From the NCBI GenBank assembly GCA_013373205.1, contig JABXIG010000004.1, forward strand, positions 124,001 to 188,000: 64,000 bases of DNA. Direction: 5' to 3'. The translations under genes were made by a program, and so were the position numbers. The stretch comes from Methylocystaceae bacterium (lineage in GTDB: Bacteria; Pseudomonadota; Alphaproteobacteria; Rhodospirillales; Terasakiellaceae). Below the pieces are notes generated by a model. That model had not been told where the DNA came from. It worked only from the letters and a program-made list of their open reading frames with translations, and made no database searches. How positions within the stretch are numbered: position 1 is the stretch's first letter; each line of letters opens with the position of its first letter. Positions 28,096-38,317 of the stretch are shown one piece after another.

Positions 28096-28719
28096 TTATT
28101 TACCAAAAAGTTCACGCGCCTTTTTCTCGCGCCGTGTTTGCTGCATACGAGTAATTTTTTCGACCGCCTGATCAATCAGAAGCCCTTCTTCGGTATTTTC
28201 GCTAATCAATTTAAGAAAATGGCGCACATGTTCTTCTTTATCTGCCGGGCAGGGTAATTGAATTATATGGGCAGAGGCATTGACCTGAAAGGTTTGCGTG
28301 ATCGTGTGATCCCCCTCTTTCTCACCATTCAGATAAGGTTTATAATGATTATCGACCTTCAAAATATGGTGCAATAACCATTCTTCCAAAAAACTAACGA
28401 TCTTTTGTGCATCAATCGCTGCTGGATTTTTGTCATGAAAATCACGCAAGGACATAATGACATCACGAAATCGGTCATGTTCCTGTTTATGGGCAACAAA
28501 ATCAGGGTAGCCTGCACGGATCATAAAACGTTCTTCACGTTCAAAATGTTCATCCACATACAAGAGCAAGGCATTAATCGTTGCCTTGATCCGGCCATCG
28601 CCGCGATCTTCATGGATATGCTCCCCTAATTGGCGAATCGTATTAAAAAGGGTTTGATGATCCTTATCAATCGCGCCAATCCCAATTTCGAACTCTTTCG
28701 ACCATTCTTGGAATTTCAT
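28096..28719 (-). CDS. bacteriohemerythrin-domain protein
   Basis: 207 residues. The N-terminal ~130 form a hemerythrin domain: WSKEFEIGIGAIDKDHQTLF, then HFEREERFM, HKQEHDRF and LLHHILKVDNHY supply the His/Glu/Asp ligands of the di-iron site. The C-terminal ~75 residues (after KPYLNGEKEG) are an extra region with a helical end (VEKITRMQQTRREKKARELF). Hemerythrins bind oxygen reversibly and are used for oxygen storage, delivery or aerotaxis sensing. Stand-alone gene, no operon partner. Confidence 0.92.
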   Translation of the reverse strand: MKFQEWSKEFEIGIGAIDKDHQTLFNTIRQLGEHIHEDRGDGRIKATINALLLYVDEHFEREERFMIRAGYPDFVAHKQEHDRFRDVIMSLRDFHDKNPAAIDAQKIVSFLEEWLLHHILKVDNHYKPYLNGEKEGDHTITQTFQVNASAHIIQLPCPADKEEHVRHFLKLISENTEEGLLIDQAVEKITRMQQTRREKKARELFGK

Positions 28720-28789
28720 GCTACTCTCTTCCGACAGACTATCTCGTATTTTATTATATGATTATTTTTATATAACTATCATAATGAAA

Positions 28790-28822
28790 AAGGCCCCCAT
28801 TTCACAGAGAAATAGAGGCCTT
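28790..28822 (-). terminator. terminator after the PhoX-like gene
   Basis: Minus-strand AAGGCC...GGCCTT arms with an inner ATTTC/GAAAT pair, followed by TTTC; it lies about 30 bp past the stop of the 28850-30805 gene and 70 bp before the hemerythrin gene. Confidence 0.6.
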
Positions 28823-28849
28823 CAACGAAAAAGAGTCTTTTAAGAATCT

Positions 28850-30805
28850 TTATCCGATCGCACCACCGCGTTTTTTGGTGATCGCAACCACACTTGGACG
28901 TGGTGGCATGCCATCTACAAAATCCGGCCAACGGGTTGATGGATTTGCAAATGTCGATTCTTTCGTATCACCCGGGTGCTGAATAGCCACAAACAAAGTG
29001 GAATCATCCGGTGTAAAGCATGGACCGCACAATTCTGCCCCACGTGGTGCAGCAAAGAAGTGACGAGTCTGCGCACGTGCCGGCCCGTCCGCATCAGCAG
29101 CCCACAGGCCATCGGCAATACCGCTTTTCGGTGCCCCGTCTGTAGCAATCCAGACGCGACCTTTGTTATCAAAGGCAACGTTATCCGGACATGACAACCA
29201 GCCATCCTTGGACGTGCCGTCACCATACATGGCTGCATCTTCTTTCTTGGACGGGTTACCTGCCATTAAGAAAATATTCCATTTAAAGACGTCAGAAGCA
29301 TGGTCAGCTTCTTCACCACGACCACCCGGAGGTGTCATTTCAATCACATGACCATGTTTGTTAGCTGCACGTGGGTTCGCTGCGTCTTCCTGACCGGACT
29401 TACGCTTCGTGTTGTTGGTTAACATCATGAAGACAGAGCCTGTGACCGGGTTTGGTTCCACATCTTCCGGACGGTCCATTGGTGTAGCACCCATCAGATC
29501 TGCTGCTTTACGTGTTTCAATCAGAACATCAGCTTGTGAATTAAAACCGTTTTCTGCTGTCAGTGGGCCTTGACCATAAACCAACGGCATCCAGAACAGG
29601 TTCCCGTCTGCGCGGAACTGCGCCACATAGAGCGTACCTTCATCCAGAATGTCTTTATTGGCTTCTTGATTGGCATAGTTAAATTTGTTTTTCGAAACAA
29701 ACTTATAGAGATATTCAAAACGTTGGTCATCGCCTGTATAAACCACAACATGACGGTCTTTGTTGATCAACGCATTTGCACCTTCATGTTTGAAGCGACC
29801 CAAAGACGTGCGTTTTTTCGGTTTTGATTGTGGATCATACGGATCAATTTCAACCATCCAGCCAAAACGGTTTGGCTCATTAGCTTCTTTTTCCACATCA
29901 AAACGATCATGGAAGCGATACCAGCCGTAACGGGATTTGCCTTTCATGCCGTATCGTTTGTAGTTGTCACCTTCGGCTGTTTTTGCCGGATCACCCCCAA
30001 AATACCCATGGAAGTTTTCTTCCGCGATTAAAACTGTACCCCAAGGCGTTACACCACCGGCACAGTTATTGATGGTTCCGATCACAGTTTTACCTTCCGG
30101 ATCAGCAGATGTTTTCACACGGTCGTGACCAGCCACCGGGCCAGCCAATTCCATTTCTGTTTCTAACGTGTTGATACGGCGTGCATAAGCGGAATCTTCT
30201 ACTACGTTCCAGCGACCGTTTGTCTTTTTAATCTCAACAACCGTATGGCCATGTGCTGCCATTTCGATATCGATCTGTTCTTTGGATTGCTTATCCAGAT
30301 CTTTTTTACCCACACCGTTAAACATCAGGTGGCGGTTGGTATATTCATGGTTAATACACAGCAAACCATGTTCTGAATTTTGCGAACCATGCGGCAACGG
30401 CAGATAGCCGACGAAATCACAGTTATAACCAAACTGTTTCAGCTGGGCTGCACTACTTTGGTTCATTGCATTAAAAGCTGGTGCGCCTTTTTCAACTTTA
30501 TCACCCCAACGCATCAAGACCTGTGTTTCGTATCCGTCGGCCACATGGTGGTTTTCGTCATAACCCAAAGGTAATTCTTTAAAGGTCATAGACGATTTTG
30601 GTGTGCTAAGTGCCAAAGCGGCTTGCGACGTCATGGTCGCACCGCCTGCCAAAGCCGCGCCAAAGGTCATGCCCTTTAAGAAGCCACGACGGCCTAAACG
30701 CTGGCTCATCACATCGCCAATGGTTTTGGTTTCAGTTGGGTTTACGCTGAAATCATCATCTTCATGTTCATCCTGCGGGTCGATAAATTGGGGATTATCA
30801 ATCAT
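28850..30805 (-). CDS. Tat-exported PhoX-family phosphatase (DUF839)
   Basis: About 651 residues. A twin-arginine signal (RLGRRGFLKGMTFGAALAGG) lies near residue 45. The mature part has PhoX/DUF839 features: GLLCINHEYTN, NNCAGGVTPWGTVLIAEEN, YGWMVEIDPYDP-like segments (RFGWMVEIDPYDPQ), and PDNVAFDNKGRVWIATDG near the C-terminus. PhoX enzymes are calcium/iron-dependent alkaline phosphatases releasing phosphate from organic esters in the periplasm. The ATG at 30805 is chosen since it gives the long N-region before the Tat motif that the family shows; an ATG at 30850 would add 15 residues. No Pho-box was identified. Confidence 0.9.
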   Translation of the reverse strand: MIDNPQFIDPQDEHEDDDFSVNPTETKTIGDVMSQRLGRRGFLKGMTFGAALAGGATMTSQAALALSTPKSSMTFKELPLGYDENHHVADGYETQVLMRWGDKVEKGAPAFNAMNQSSAAQLKQFGYNCDFVGYLPLPHGSQNSEHGLLCINHEYTNRHLMFNGVGKKDLDKQSKEQIDIEMAAHGHTVVEIKKTNGRWNVVEDSAYARRINTLETEMELAGPVAGHDRVKTSADPEGKTVIGTINNCAGGVTPWGTVLIAEENFHGYFGGDPAKTAEGDNYKRYGMKGKSRYGWYRFHDRFDVEKEANEPNRFGWMVEIDPYDPQSKPKKRTSLGRFKHEGANALINKDRHVVVYTGDDQRFEYLYKFVSKNKFNYANQEANKDILDEGTLYVAQFRADGNLFWMPLVYGQGPLTAENGFNSQADVLIETRKAADLMGATPMDRPEDVEPNPVTGSVFMMLTNNTKRKSGQEDAANPRAANKHGHVIEMTPPGGRGEEADHASDVFKWNIFLMAGNPSKKEDAAMYGDGTSKDGWLSCPDNVAFDNKGRVWIATDGAPKSGIADGLWAADADGPARAQTRHFFAAPRGAELCGPCFTPDDSTLFVAIQHPGDTKESTFANPSTRWPDFVDGMPPRPSVVAITKKRGGAIG

Positions 30806-30898
30806 GATAGCTCTATCCTGGTAAGTGAAACGACCCGGAACAATCCCCAAAATAATTGAATATTGCGTGACAACTAGATGACATTTTTTTGAAATACT

Positions 30899-31804
30899 CT
30901 AAAGGAGGGTCGGCTGGCTTGAAATTTCTTCCACTTCTTCCTTTGTGATAAAGAGAAATTCCCCTTCTGGGTCATGGTGAAGATAACGCTCTTTTGCTAG
31001 ATCCCGTTGTTCCACCGCATAACAATATAAACAGCCATGGGGGCAGGTATTATAGTCCCCGATATCTTTGGAAGACGCGCAACCACATTCTGCACGGTGG
31101 GATTTACGCTTCACCATCAAAGGTGCTTTTGACAGCGATTCCAAGCGGACAACATCTATACAGGCGCTTGGCTGAATAGGGTCACATAATAATTCCGGTT
31201 GGGCACATATGGTCAATTCCATGCCACAGCCCTGTGCAATTCCATGCAGCTTTTTTATAAGGTCCTGCTTTTCAAAAACGCTCGGGTCCTGTGCCAGAAC
31301 ACCTTGGGCTGCAAAATTCCTTTGCGTTTTTCGATAAAACTGTACGAAAGACACAATAACTTCATCGACCACGCCGGTAAGTTCAGTTGCAAGCTGTCTA
31401 AAATTCTGTAAATGCCAATCTGCATCCGTTTCATCACTCATCACAATCGGATCATAGCGCCAGACAACAGCGCGTTTATCGAAAGTTCTGGCAATCTCTT
31501 TCATTTGCCCGATCGCTTTGTCAGCAGGGATAACAGATTGATCCAAATGACGTGGATAATTCAGCACCGTCATATGACACACAAACGGACGCCCCAATTG
31601 GTCCAAGACATTTTGATCCAGAAAATGGTGATAATTCCGACTCCAGAAGACATAAGCCTGAACATCTTCTGGCTTTAATGAAATTTTATATGCCTGCAGG
31701 TTATATGGGTTTACCATTTTGCAAAACCCGGCCTTCATCCGATTTATAAACCAAGGCGTGTAAAAGGCTGGAATATCAGTCTTATAAGAAGCTGAAATAA
31801 TCAT
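30899..31804 (-). CDS. DUF1848 protein (putative radical-SAM-like iron-sulfur protein)
   Basis: 301 residues. N-terminus MIISASYKTDIPAFYTPWF and the cysteine cluster CGCASSKDIGDYNTCPHGCL plus CYA near residue 245 are characteristic of DUF1848. The CxxxCxYCYA-like tail suggests a Fe-S cluster as in radical SAM proteins, but the biochemical role of the family is unknown to me. Stand-alone, ending 49 bp before the start of the PhoX-like reading frame in the same direction. Confidence 0.88.
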   Translation of the reverse strand: MIISASYKTDIPAFYTPWFINRMKAGFCKMVNPYNLQAYKISLKPEDVQAYVFWSRNYHHFLDQNVLDQLGRPFVCHMTVLNYPRHLDQSVIPADKAIGQMKEIARTFDKRAVVWRYDPIVMSDETDADWHLQNFRQLATELTGVVDEVIVSFVQFYRKTQRNFAAQGVLAQDPSVFEKQDLIKKLHGIAQGCGMELTICAQPELLCDPIQPSACIDVVRLESLSKAPLMVKRKSHRAECGCASSKDIGDYNTCPHGCLYCYAVEQRDLAKERYLHHDPEGEFLFITKEEVEEISSQPTLL

Positions 31805-31912
31805 ATATATAAGAGAAGTATGTCATGTTAGGCTTGCATTTATAAGGTAAGGAGTAGATAACGGTCCTGACCCTATAAATAAGCATAGAAACGCAATTTA
31901 GGAATAGAAAAG

Positions 31913-33958
31913 GTGTCATTTTCAACAGATTTTGGTTCCATGGCCGGAGTTTTTGCCGCTGCAGTTGAAAGCGCAGATGCATTAATTACCGTTACCACCA
32001 CCCAAAAGGAGATTGAGTATGTCAATCCGGCCTTTTGTGATGTGCTGGGCTATGATCTGAAAGACATCAAAGGCAAAGACATTGATTTTCTCTTTGCGCC
32101 CTTCAGTGAAGAAAATGACCTGACCACGCTTTATGCCCATCTAAAGGAGGCCACACGCTGGCGCGGCGAACTACAAGCGCTATCCAAAGACAAAACCACC
32201 GTCTGGTGTCGCACCACAGTGTCACCCGTCAAGGGTGAAGACGGTGAAATCAGTCATTTTGTCTGGGTCCAATTGGATATCACCGAACAAAAAGAATTGG
32301 AAAAAAAGCAATTTACCAGGGATCAACGCCTGAGTGGTATTTTGGATAATATCCCTGCCTATATTTTTTCCAAAAACAGCGCTGGTCAATATACCTATGC
32401 CAATAAAATGCTGGCCATGTTACATGCATTACATACAGATGACATTATCGGCAAAACCGACTTCGAACTCTTTAACGTCGAAGCCGCAAATGTATTCACC
32501 CGAAACGATGAACAGGTCTTTACCAAAGCAAAAACCATCCGCGCTTTAGAAAATGCCGGTCCAGACGAATATGGCATTGAACGCAGCTATCTCTCGGTTA
32601 AATGCCCATTGGTCAATGCAGCTGGCGAGGTAGAAGAACTGCTGGGTATGTCGGTAGATATTTCTGAGCAACAACGCCTTGAACGTGCGCTTCGCGAAAG
32701 TGAAGACAAACTCAACAGCATTCTCAACAACATGAAGGCCCGTGTTTACATAAAAGATATGGACCTGAAATACACCTATGCCAATCAAGAGCTTTGTCAA
32801 GTCATCGGCATAGATCAGGTTAATATTATCGGTAAAGACGATTATGATCTCTTCGAACTTGAAACCGCCATTGGTTTTCGCGCCACAGATCAGGAAGTTT
32901 TCGAATCAAAACAAAAAATTGACCGAATGGAAATGTCGGTCGACCAAAAAACAAAAGAAAAATTTTATTACTGGTCCGTCAAAGTTCCCTTGATGAATGC
33001 AAATGGCGAAATCCATTCTCTGTTGGGTATTTCCACCGATGTGACCGAACAAAAACGGCTAGAAAAAGCCTTACGCCGTAACGAAGCACAACTAACCACG
33101 ATTCTCGATAACCTGAAAGCGCATGTCTATATCAAGGACATCAATTATTGTTATACCTATGTGAACGCAGACATGTGCTCTTATCTGGGTAAAACCAAAG
33201 AAGAAATCGAAGGCAAATCGGATAGCGAGATTTTTGGCAAAAAAATTGCTAAACGATTTCATCAATCGGACCAACAGGTCTTTACCTATCGTGAAAACTG
33301 TTCCAGCATTGAAAAATCACGCCATTATCAAACCGGAAAGAAACGCTATTTCTGGTCGGTTAAGGTGCCTTTAATCAATGACTTGGGCAATACTTATGCG
33401 CTTTTGGGCATTTCTACGGATGTCACCGAACAAAAACGGCTGGAAAAAGAACTCCGCGAATTGGCCTCTACCGATGTGCTGACCGGGGTCAATAACCGAC
33501 GTCATTTCATCGAACTGTTTGAACGTGATCTCAAACAAGCCAAACGCTACAAAACTAGTCTGGCCCTGATCATGTTGGATATCGACCATTTTAAAAACAT
33601 CAATGACAGTTTTGGTCATTCCGTTGGTGATGACGCCATCAAAACCATGACCCGGCTATGTCAAGAAAGCCTGCGTGATACGGATGTGATCGGACGCATT
33701 GGGGGGGAAGAGTTTGCCATCCTGTTGCCCCAAACCGACATCACCGGTGCCTGGCAAATCGCCCAACGCATCCGTCAGGCAACTGAAAACAGCTGCTTTG
33801 ATACCACCACAGGCCAAAACATCTGTAACTTCACCGCCAGCTTCGGTGTCACCGAACTCAAACCAGATGATACTTCCCCCGACGACCTGCTCAAACGCGC
33901 CGACATCGCCCTTTACGATGCTAAATCCCAAGGCCGCAACCGGGTCTGTGAGAACTAG
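31913..33958 (+). CDS. four-PAS diguanylate cyclase
   Basis: 681 residues: four PAS domains (about 12-125, 135-258, 260-385, 388-513) and a C-terminal GGDEF domain from about 517. The active site reads GGEEF, with an inhibitory I-site RDTD exactly five residues before it, so it should make c-di-GMP and be product-inhibited. PAS2-4 are related tandem copies (LDNIPAYIFSK, LNNMKARVYIKD, LDNLKAHVYIKD), and the linkers after PAS3 and PAS4 are nearly identical (ISTDVTEQKRLEK). No membrane segment, so a cytoplasmic sensor. The start is GTG, preceded by AGGAAT. Confidence 0.93.
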   Translation: MSFSTDFGSMAGVFAAAVESADALITVTTTQKEIEYVNPAFCDVLGYDLKDIKGKDIDFLFAPFSEENDLTTLYAHLKEATRWRGELQALSKDKTTVWCRTTVSPVKGEDGEISHFVWVQLDITEQKELEKKQFTRDQRLSGILDNIPAYIFSKNSAGQYTYANKMLAMLHALHTDDIIGKTDFELFNVEAANVFTRNDEQVFTKAKTIRALENAGPDEYGIERSYLSVKCPLVNAAGEVEELLGMSVDISEQQRLERALRESEDKLNSILNNMKARVYIKDMDLKYTYANQELCQVIGIDQVNIIGKDDYDLFELETAIGFRATDQEVFESKQKIDRMEMSVDQKTKEKFYYWSVKVPLMNANGEIHSLLGISTDVTEQKRLEKALRRNEAQLTTILDNLKAHVYIKDINYCYTYVNADMCSYLGKTKEEIEGKSDSEIFGKKIAKRFHQSDQQVFTYRENCSSIEKSRHYQTGKKRYFWSVKVPLINDLGNTYALLGISTDVTEQKRLEKELRELASTDVLTGVNNRRHFIELFERDLKQAKRYKTSLALIMLDIDHFKNINDSFGHSVGDDAIKTMTRLCQESLRDTDVIGRIGGEEFAILLPQTDITGAWQIAQRIRQATENSCFDTTTGQNICNFTASFGVTELKPDDTSPDDLLKRADIALYDAKSQGRNRVCEN

Positions 33959-34001
33959 CAAATAGTCACATATTTTTGGAATAACGCAGGTTGAAAAATA
34001 T

Positions 34002-34035
34002 AAAAAAACACCGCCTTCTTCATAGAAAACGGTGT
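34002..34035 (-). terminator. terminator after dnaJ
   Basis: ACACCG/CGGTGT arms with an AAG-rich loop, followed on the minus strand by a run of seven Ts, 24 bp after the dnaJ stop. Confidence 0.7.
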
Positions 34036-34058
34036 CTTAAAAACATTTCGAAATCAGA

Positions 34059-35201
34059 TCAGTCTGTTAAATCTTCGAAGAAGTCTTTGACTTTGCTGAA
34101 GAAACCTTGGCTTTCCGGGCTATGTTTTTCAACATTGCCGCCGCCGCTGGCCTCAAACTGTTTTAGGATTTCTTTTTGTTCGCTGGTTAGCTTAACCGGG
34201 GTTTCCACGGTGACTTCAACAAACATATCCCCACGGGCATCACTTCGCATGATGCTCATGCCCTTGCCACGCAAGCGGAATTGATTGCCTGTTTGCGTGC
34301 CTTCCGGGATTTTAATGCGCGCACGGCCACCATTCACAGTTGGGACTTCGATCTCCCCACCAAGGGCAGCTGTCGTCATTGGGATGGGCACCGCACAGAA
34401 AATATTGGCGCCTTCGCGTTGGAAAATCCGGTGTGGTGCGACGCTAAGGAAAATATAGAGATCCCCACTCGGGGCCCCGCGCAATCCTGCTTCGCCTTCA
34501 CCTGTCAGACGAATACGTGTTCCATCTTCCACACCTGCCGGAACTGTAACAGACAGGGTTTTGGATTTACGTTCCCGCCCTGTGCCACCACAGGTGCCAC
34601 ACGGATCGGAAATCACCGAACCTGCGCCATGACAATTTGGACAGGTGCGTTCAATGGTGAAGAAACCTTGTTGCGCGCGCACCTTGCCACGACCGTGACA
34701 GGTCGGACACATGGTTGGCGGTTTGCCGTCTTCTGAACCAGTACCATCGCAGGAACTACAATTGACCGAAGTTGGAACCTCAATCTTGGCTTTTTTACCG
34801 TTAAAGGCGTCTTCCAGACTGATTTCCATATTATAGCGCAGATCAGCACCGCGACCAGAGGATTGACCCCGGCCCCCGCCGCCCATCATATCGCCAAACA
34901 TTTCTTCGAAAATATCCCCAAAGCCGGAGAAACCGCCGCCACCAAAGCCGCCGCCACCCGCACCGGGACCGCCTTGTTCAAAAGCAGCATGACCATAACG
35001 ATCGTAGGCCGCACGCTTTTCCGGGTCTTTCAAGACCTCGTAGGCTTCGTTGATTTCTTTAAATTTGCTTTCCGCTTCCGCATTATCCGGGTTGCGGTCA
35101 GGGTGATATTGCATGGCAAGTTTACGAAAAGCGCTTTTGAGGGCTTTTTCATCCACTTCACGATCGACACCGAGCGTTTCGTAGTAATCTTCTTTTGCCA
35201 T
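34059..35201 (-). CDS. dnaJ: chaperone DnaJ
   Basis: 380 residues in the classic type I layout: J domain with HPDRN at residue ~33, a Gly/Phe-rich linker ([17 protein letters not shown]), four CxxCxGxG zinc motifs ([36 protein letters not shown]) and the C-terminal substrate domain. It delivers unfolded clients to DnaK and stimulates its ATPase. It follows dnaK by 87 bp, with a hairpin between. AGAGGAT precedes the ATG. Confidence 0.98.
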   Translation of the reverse strand: MAKEDYYETLGVDREVDEKALKSAFRKLAMQYHPDRNPDNAEAESKFKEINEAYEVLKDPEKRAAYDRYGHAAFEQGGPGAGGGGFGGGGFSGFGDIFEEMFGDMMGGGGRGQSSGRGADLRYNMEISLEDAFNGKKAKIEVPTSVNCSSCDGTGSEDGKPPTMCPTCHGRGKVRAQQGFFTIERTCPNCHGAGSVISDPCGTCGGTGRERKSKTLSVTVPAGVEDGTRIRLTGEGEAGLRGAPSGDLYIFLSVAPHRIFQREGANIFCAVPIPMTTAALGGEIEVPTVNGGRARIKIPEGTQTGNQFRLRGKGMSIMRSDARGDMFVEVTVETPVKLTSEQKEILKQFEASGGGNVEKHSPESQGFFSKVKDFFEDLTD

Positions 35202-35247
35202 TTTCTATCCTCTTTAAGACAAGGTCGTTCTCACTGAAAGAAAGAGG

Positions 35248-35266
35248 CCCCGGATTAAATCCGGGG
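35248..35266 (-). terminator. hairpin between dnaK and dnaJ
   Basis: CCCCGGAT-TAA-ATCCGGGG, a perfect 8-bp stem just after the dnaK stop, followed by a C/T-rich stretch without a clean T-run. It may act as a partial terminator or an mRNA-stability element that makes dnaK more abundant than dnaJ. Confidence 0.5.
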
Positions 35267-35288
35267 CACATCATTTTCCGTTTAAAAG

Positions 35289-37211
35289 TTACTTGTCTTT
35301 TTTGTCCGGATCGACTTCTTCGAAGTCCGCATCGACAACACCGTCATCAGCTGGGGCTTCGTCAGCGCCCGCACCGGCAGCTTCGCCACCTTCGCCTTCT
35401 TGCTGGGCTTTATACATGGCTTCGCCCAGTTTCATAGACGCGTTCATCAAAGCATCTGTTTTTGCTTTAACGTCTTCCGGATCAATATCGTCGCCTTCCA
35501 GCGCAGATTTCAAATCATTGATCGCTGTTTCGATCTCGCCTTTTTCATCCGCAGAAAGAGCGTCACCATGTTCGGTGAGATTTTTCTCTGTGGTGTGGAT
35601 CAGGCTTTCTGCTTGGTTACGAGCTTCAGCCGCTTCTTTACGCTTTTTATCTTCTTCAGCGTGGCTTTCCGCGTCTTTCACCATTTGATCGATTTCAGAA
35701 TCATCCAAACCGCCAGAAGCTTTAATGGAGATTTGCTGTTCTTTGCCAGTGGCTTTGTCTTTCGCAGACACATTCACCAGACCGTTGGCATCGATATCGA
35801 AAGTTACTTCGATTTGTGGAACACCACGCGGTGCCGGCGGAACCCCTACCAGATCAAATTGACCGAGCAGTTTGTTGTCCGCTGCCATTTCACGTTCACC
35901 TTGGAAGACGCGAATAGTTACAGCAGACTGGTTGTCTTCAGCGGTTGAGAAGACTTGTGATTTGCGGGTCGGAATTGTTGTGTTGCGATCGATCAAGCGT
36001 GTGAAAACACCGCCCAACGTTTCGATACCCAAAGACAGTGGTGTTACGTCAAGAAGAAGAACGTCTTTCACGTCACCTTTCAAGACACCGCCCTGAATGG
36101 CTGCACCCATGGCAACCACTTCGTCCGGGTTAACACCTTTGTTCGGTTCAACACCGAAGATTTCTTTAACTTTTTCAACAACCTTCGGCATACGTGTCAT
36201 ACCACCGACGAGGATTACATCGTCGATTTCAGACGCTTTCAGGCCTGCATCTTTCAACGCATCTTTACAAGGCTTGACAGTGCGTTCGATCAGATCAGAA
36301 ACCAGGCTTTCCAGTTTGGCGCGCGACAGCTTGATGTTCAAGTGTTTCGGGCCGGACTGGTCGGCTGTGATGAACGGCAGGTTCACTTCAGTTGCTGTTG
36401 AAGAAGAAAGTTCAATCTTGGCTTTTTCGCCTGCTTCTTTCAAGCGTTGCAGGGCCATACGGTCGCTGCGCAGATCGATACCTTGTTCTTTTTGGAATTC
36501 TTCAGCCAGATAATCAATGATGGCCATATCGAAGTCTTCCCCACCAAGGAATGTATCCCCGTTTGTGGATTTTACTTCGAAAACACCATCGCCGATTTCA
36601 AGGATGGATACGTCGAATGTACCACCACCCAAGTCATAAACAACAATGGTGCCGGATTCTTTTTTGTCCATACCGTATGCCAACGCAGCCGCTGTTGGCT
36701 CGTTGATGATACGCAGCACATCAAGACCAGCAATTTTACCAGCGTCTTTTGTCGCTTGGCGTTGGCTATCGTTGAAGTAAGCCGGAACAGTGATAACAGC
36801 TTGTTTGATTTCTTCACCCGCGAAGCTTTCCGCTGTTTCTTTCATCTTTTGCAGGATGAAGGCAGAAATTTGTGACGGGCTGTATTTTTCGCCATTTGAT
36901 TCAACCCACGCATCGCCATTGTCTGCTTTGACGATTTTGTAAGGAACCAGATCCTGATCTTTTTTAGTCAGCGGATCATCATAACGGCGACCAATCAAAC
37001 GCTTGATGGCGAACAGGGTGTTTTCAGGGTTTGTCACTGCTTGACGTTTAGCAGGCTGGCCGGACAGGCGCTCACCACCGTCGGTGAAGGCAACCATAGA
37101 AGGGGTTGTACGTGTGCCTTCAGAGTTTTCAATAACGCGGGAGTCTCCCCCGTCCATAATAGCGACACAGGAGTTGGTTGTACCAAGGTCGATACCGATT
37201 ACTTTGCTCAT
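35289..37211 (-). CDS. dnaK: chaperone DnaK (Hsp70)
   Basis: About 640 residues, the usual length. The nucleotide-binding domain starts [18 protein letters not shown] and contains [17 protein letters not shown] and [10 protein letters not shown]; the substrate domain and the acidic tail ending [17 protein letters not shown] follow. The ATG at 37211 gives the canonical [11 protein letters not shown] start; the frame extends 15 codons upstream without a ribosome site. It heads the dnaK-dnaJ operon behind an RpoH-like promoter. Confidence 0.98.
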   Translation of the reverse strand: MSKVIGIDLGTTNSCVAIMDGGDSRVIENSEGTRTTPSMVAFTDGGERLSGQPAKRQAVTNPENTLFAIKRLIGRRYDDPLTKKDQDLVPYKIVKADNGDAWVESNGEKYSPSQISAFILQKMKETAESFAGEEIKQAVITVPAYFNDSQRQATKDAGKIAGLDVLRIINEPTAAALAYGMDKKESGTIVVYDLGGGTFDVSILEIGDGVFEVKSTNGDTFLGGEDFDMAIIDYLAEEFQKEQGIDLRSDRMALQRLKEAGEKAKIELSSSTATEVNLPFITADQSGPKHLNIKLSRAKLESLVSDLIERTVKPCKDALKDAGLKASEIDDVILVGGMTRMPKVVEKVKEIFGVEPNKGVNPDEVVAMGAAIQGGVLKGDVKDVLLLDVTPLSLGIETLGGVFTRLIDRNTTIPTRKSQVFSTAEDNQSAVTIRVFQGEREMAADNKLLGQFDLVGVPPAPRGVPQIEVTFDIDANGLVNVSAKDKATGKEQQISIKASGGLDDSEIDQMVKDAESHAEEDKKRKEAAEARNQAESLIHTTEKNLTEHGDALSADEKGEIETAINDLKSALEGDDIDPEDVKAKTDALMNASMKLGEAMYKAQQEGEGGEAAGAGADEAPADDGVVDADFEEVDPDKKDK

Positions 37212-37308
37212 TTTACTCTCTTTTAGTTGCGGCGAATTCCGGAACCTTGCCTTCAAGACTGAAGCACAAGCTGAATTGGAATTCCCATGAGGGTTAAAAA
37301 CTGGCCGT

Positions 37309-37338
37309 TATATAAGCCCATCAACGCGTTCATGCAAG
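37309..37338 (-). promoter_or_regulatory. RpoH-type heat-shock promoter of dnaK
   Basis: The minus strand has CTTG (37338-37335), an 18-bp spacer, then CTTATATA (37316-37309), fitting the alphaproteobacterial heat-shock pattern CTTG-N17/18-CYTATNT. It lies about 100 bp before the dnaK start. No CIRCE inverted repeat was seen. Confidence 0.6.
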
Positions 37339-37463
37339 CGTTGCAACCGATGATTCCAGAAACTTCTTAAAAAAAATTATAGTGATAAAAGAGGCCTTTC
37401 CAAAGAACAGGCCATAAAAAACTATATTTATTTATTTAAATCAATGGGTTATTTCGAAAAGAC

Positions 37464-38168
37464 CTATTCTTTCCACGCCATCCAGCCACCAAACAGGAAA
37501 GCCCCATAAAAAGGCTCAACGATTTTAAAGCCAGCCGAATGCAAAAGTTCTAAAATGCGGTCTTCGCTGACGAACTGGATATCGCGCACTACATGTTCAA
37601 AGCCGCGATCGACAATATGTTCCGGCATGCCTTGATGCAGCTGCCAGTCGCGCCAGATTTCCAAAAACCGGTTAAACCGCTCTCCTTTCACGTCTGCATG
37701 AAGATCTGCCAAAATCAAAGGCGCTCCTGGGTTTAAGCGATTAGCAATTGATCGCAACAACGATTCTTTAGACCCATCATCCGGTACAAAATGCATCACC
37801 AGAATAAGGGTCGCAGCATCAAAACTGAGGTCGCCATCCAGATCTTCAACAAAACCTTGGAAGACCTGCGCCCGTTCAGACATTTGTTTAACTTCAATAT
37901 TGGCCTGTGCCACACCTGCCATGGCCGGGGCGGGTTCAACGCCTGTAAAATGCCAATTTGGAAAATGATCGCCCAAGGTCATCATCTCAACCCCTGTGCC
38001 GCAACCAACGCTAAGCAATTTTGCTTCTGATGCATTTACATATCGTTTGAGCACCACCTTGATCATTTCATGCAAGACTTCATAACCCGGAACCACCTGA
38101 CGGATAACACGGTCATAGGCTTCGGCCTTTTGTGTGTCAAAATGCTGGGTCGTGTCAAATGTCGTCAT
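37464..38168 (-). CDS. class I SAM-dependent methyltransferase
   Basis: 234 residues. Motif I is LLSVGCGTGVEMMTLGDHFP, followed by the acidic end of strand 2 (FTGVEPAPAMAGVAQ), FDAATLILVMHFVPDDGSKE and a post-motif LILADLHAD. The overall order resembles CmoA-type and SmtA-type methyltransferases. The substrate is unknown. Single gene on the minus strand, divergent from the DUF2336 gene. Confidence 0.85.
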   Translation of the reverse strand: MTTFDTTQHFDTQKAEAYDRVIRQVVPGYEVLHEMIKVVLKRYVNASEAKLLSVGCGTGVEMMTLGDHFPNWHFTGVEPAPAMAGVAQANIEVKQMSERAQVFQGFVEDLDGDLSFDAATLILVMHFVPDDGSKESLLRSIANRLNPGAPLILADLHADVKGERFNRFLEIWRDWQLHQGMPEHIVDRGFEHVVRDIQFVSEDRILELLHSAGFKIVEPFYGAFLFGGWMAWKE

Positions 38169-38317
38169 GATTTCAAGCCTTTTCTCATTTTTGTTCTGCT
38201 ACCATACAACATTCGTGACTTCAAGATAGTGAAAAATCCTCTGCTGTGTTCCCCATCACACCCAAATAATCTGTGACAACCTATACTATACAAAAGTTTA
38301 AGAACAAGTCAGGGAGA

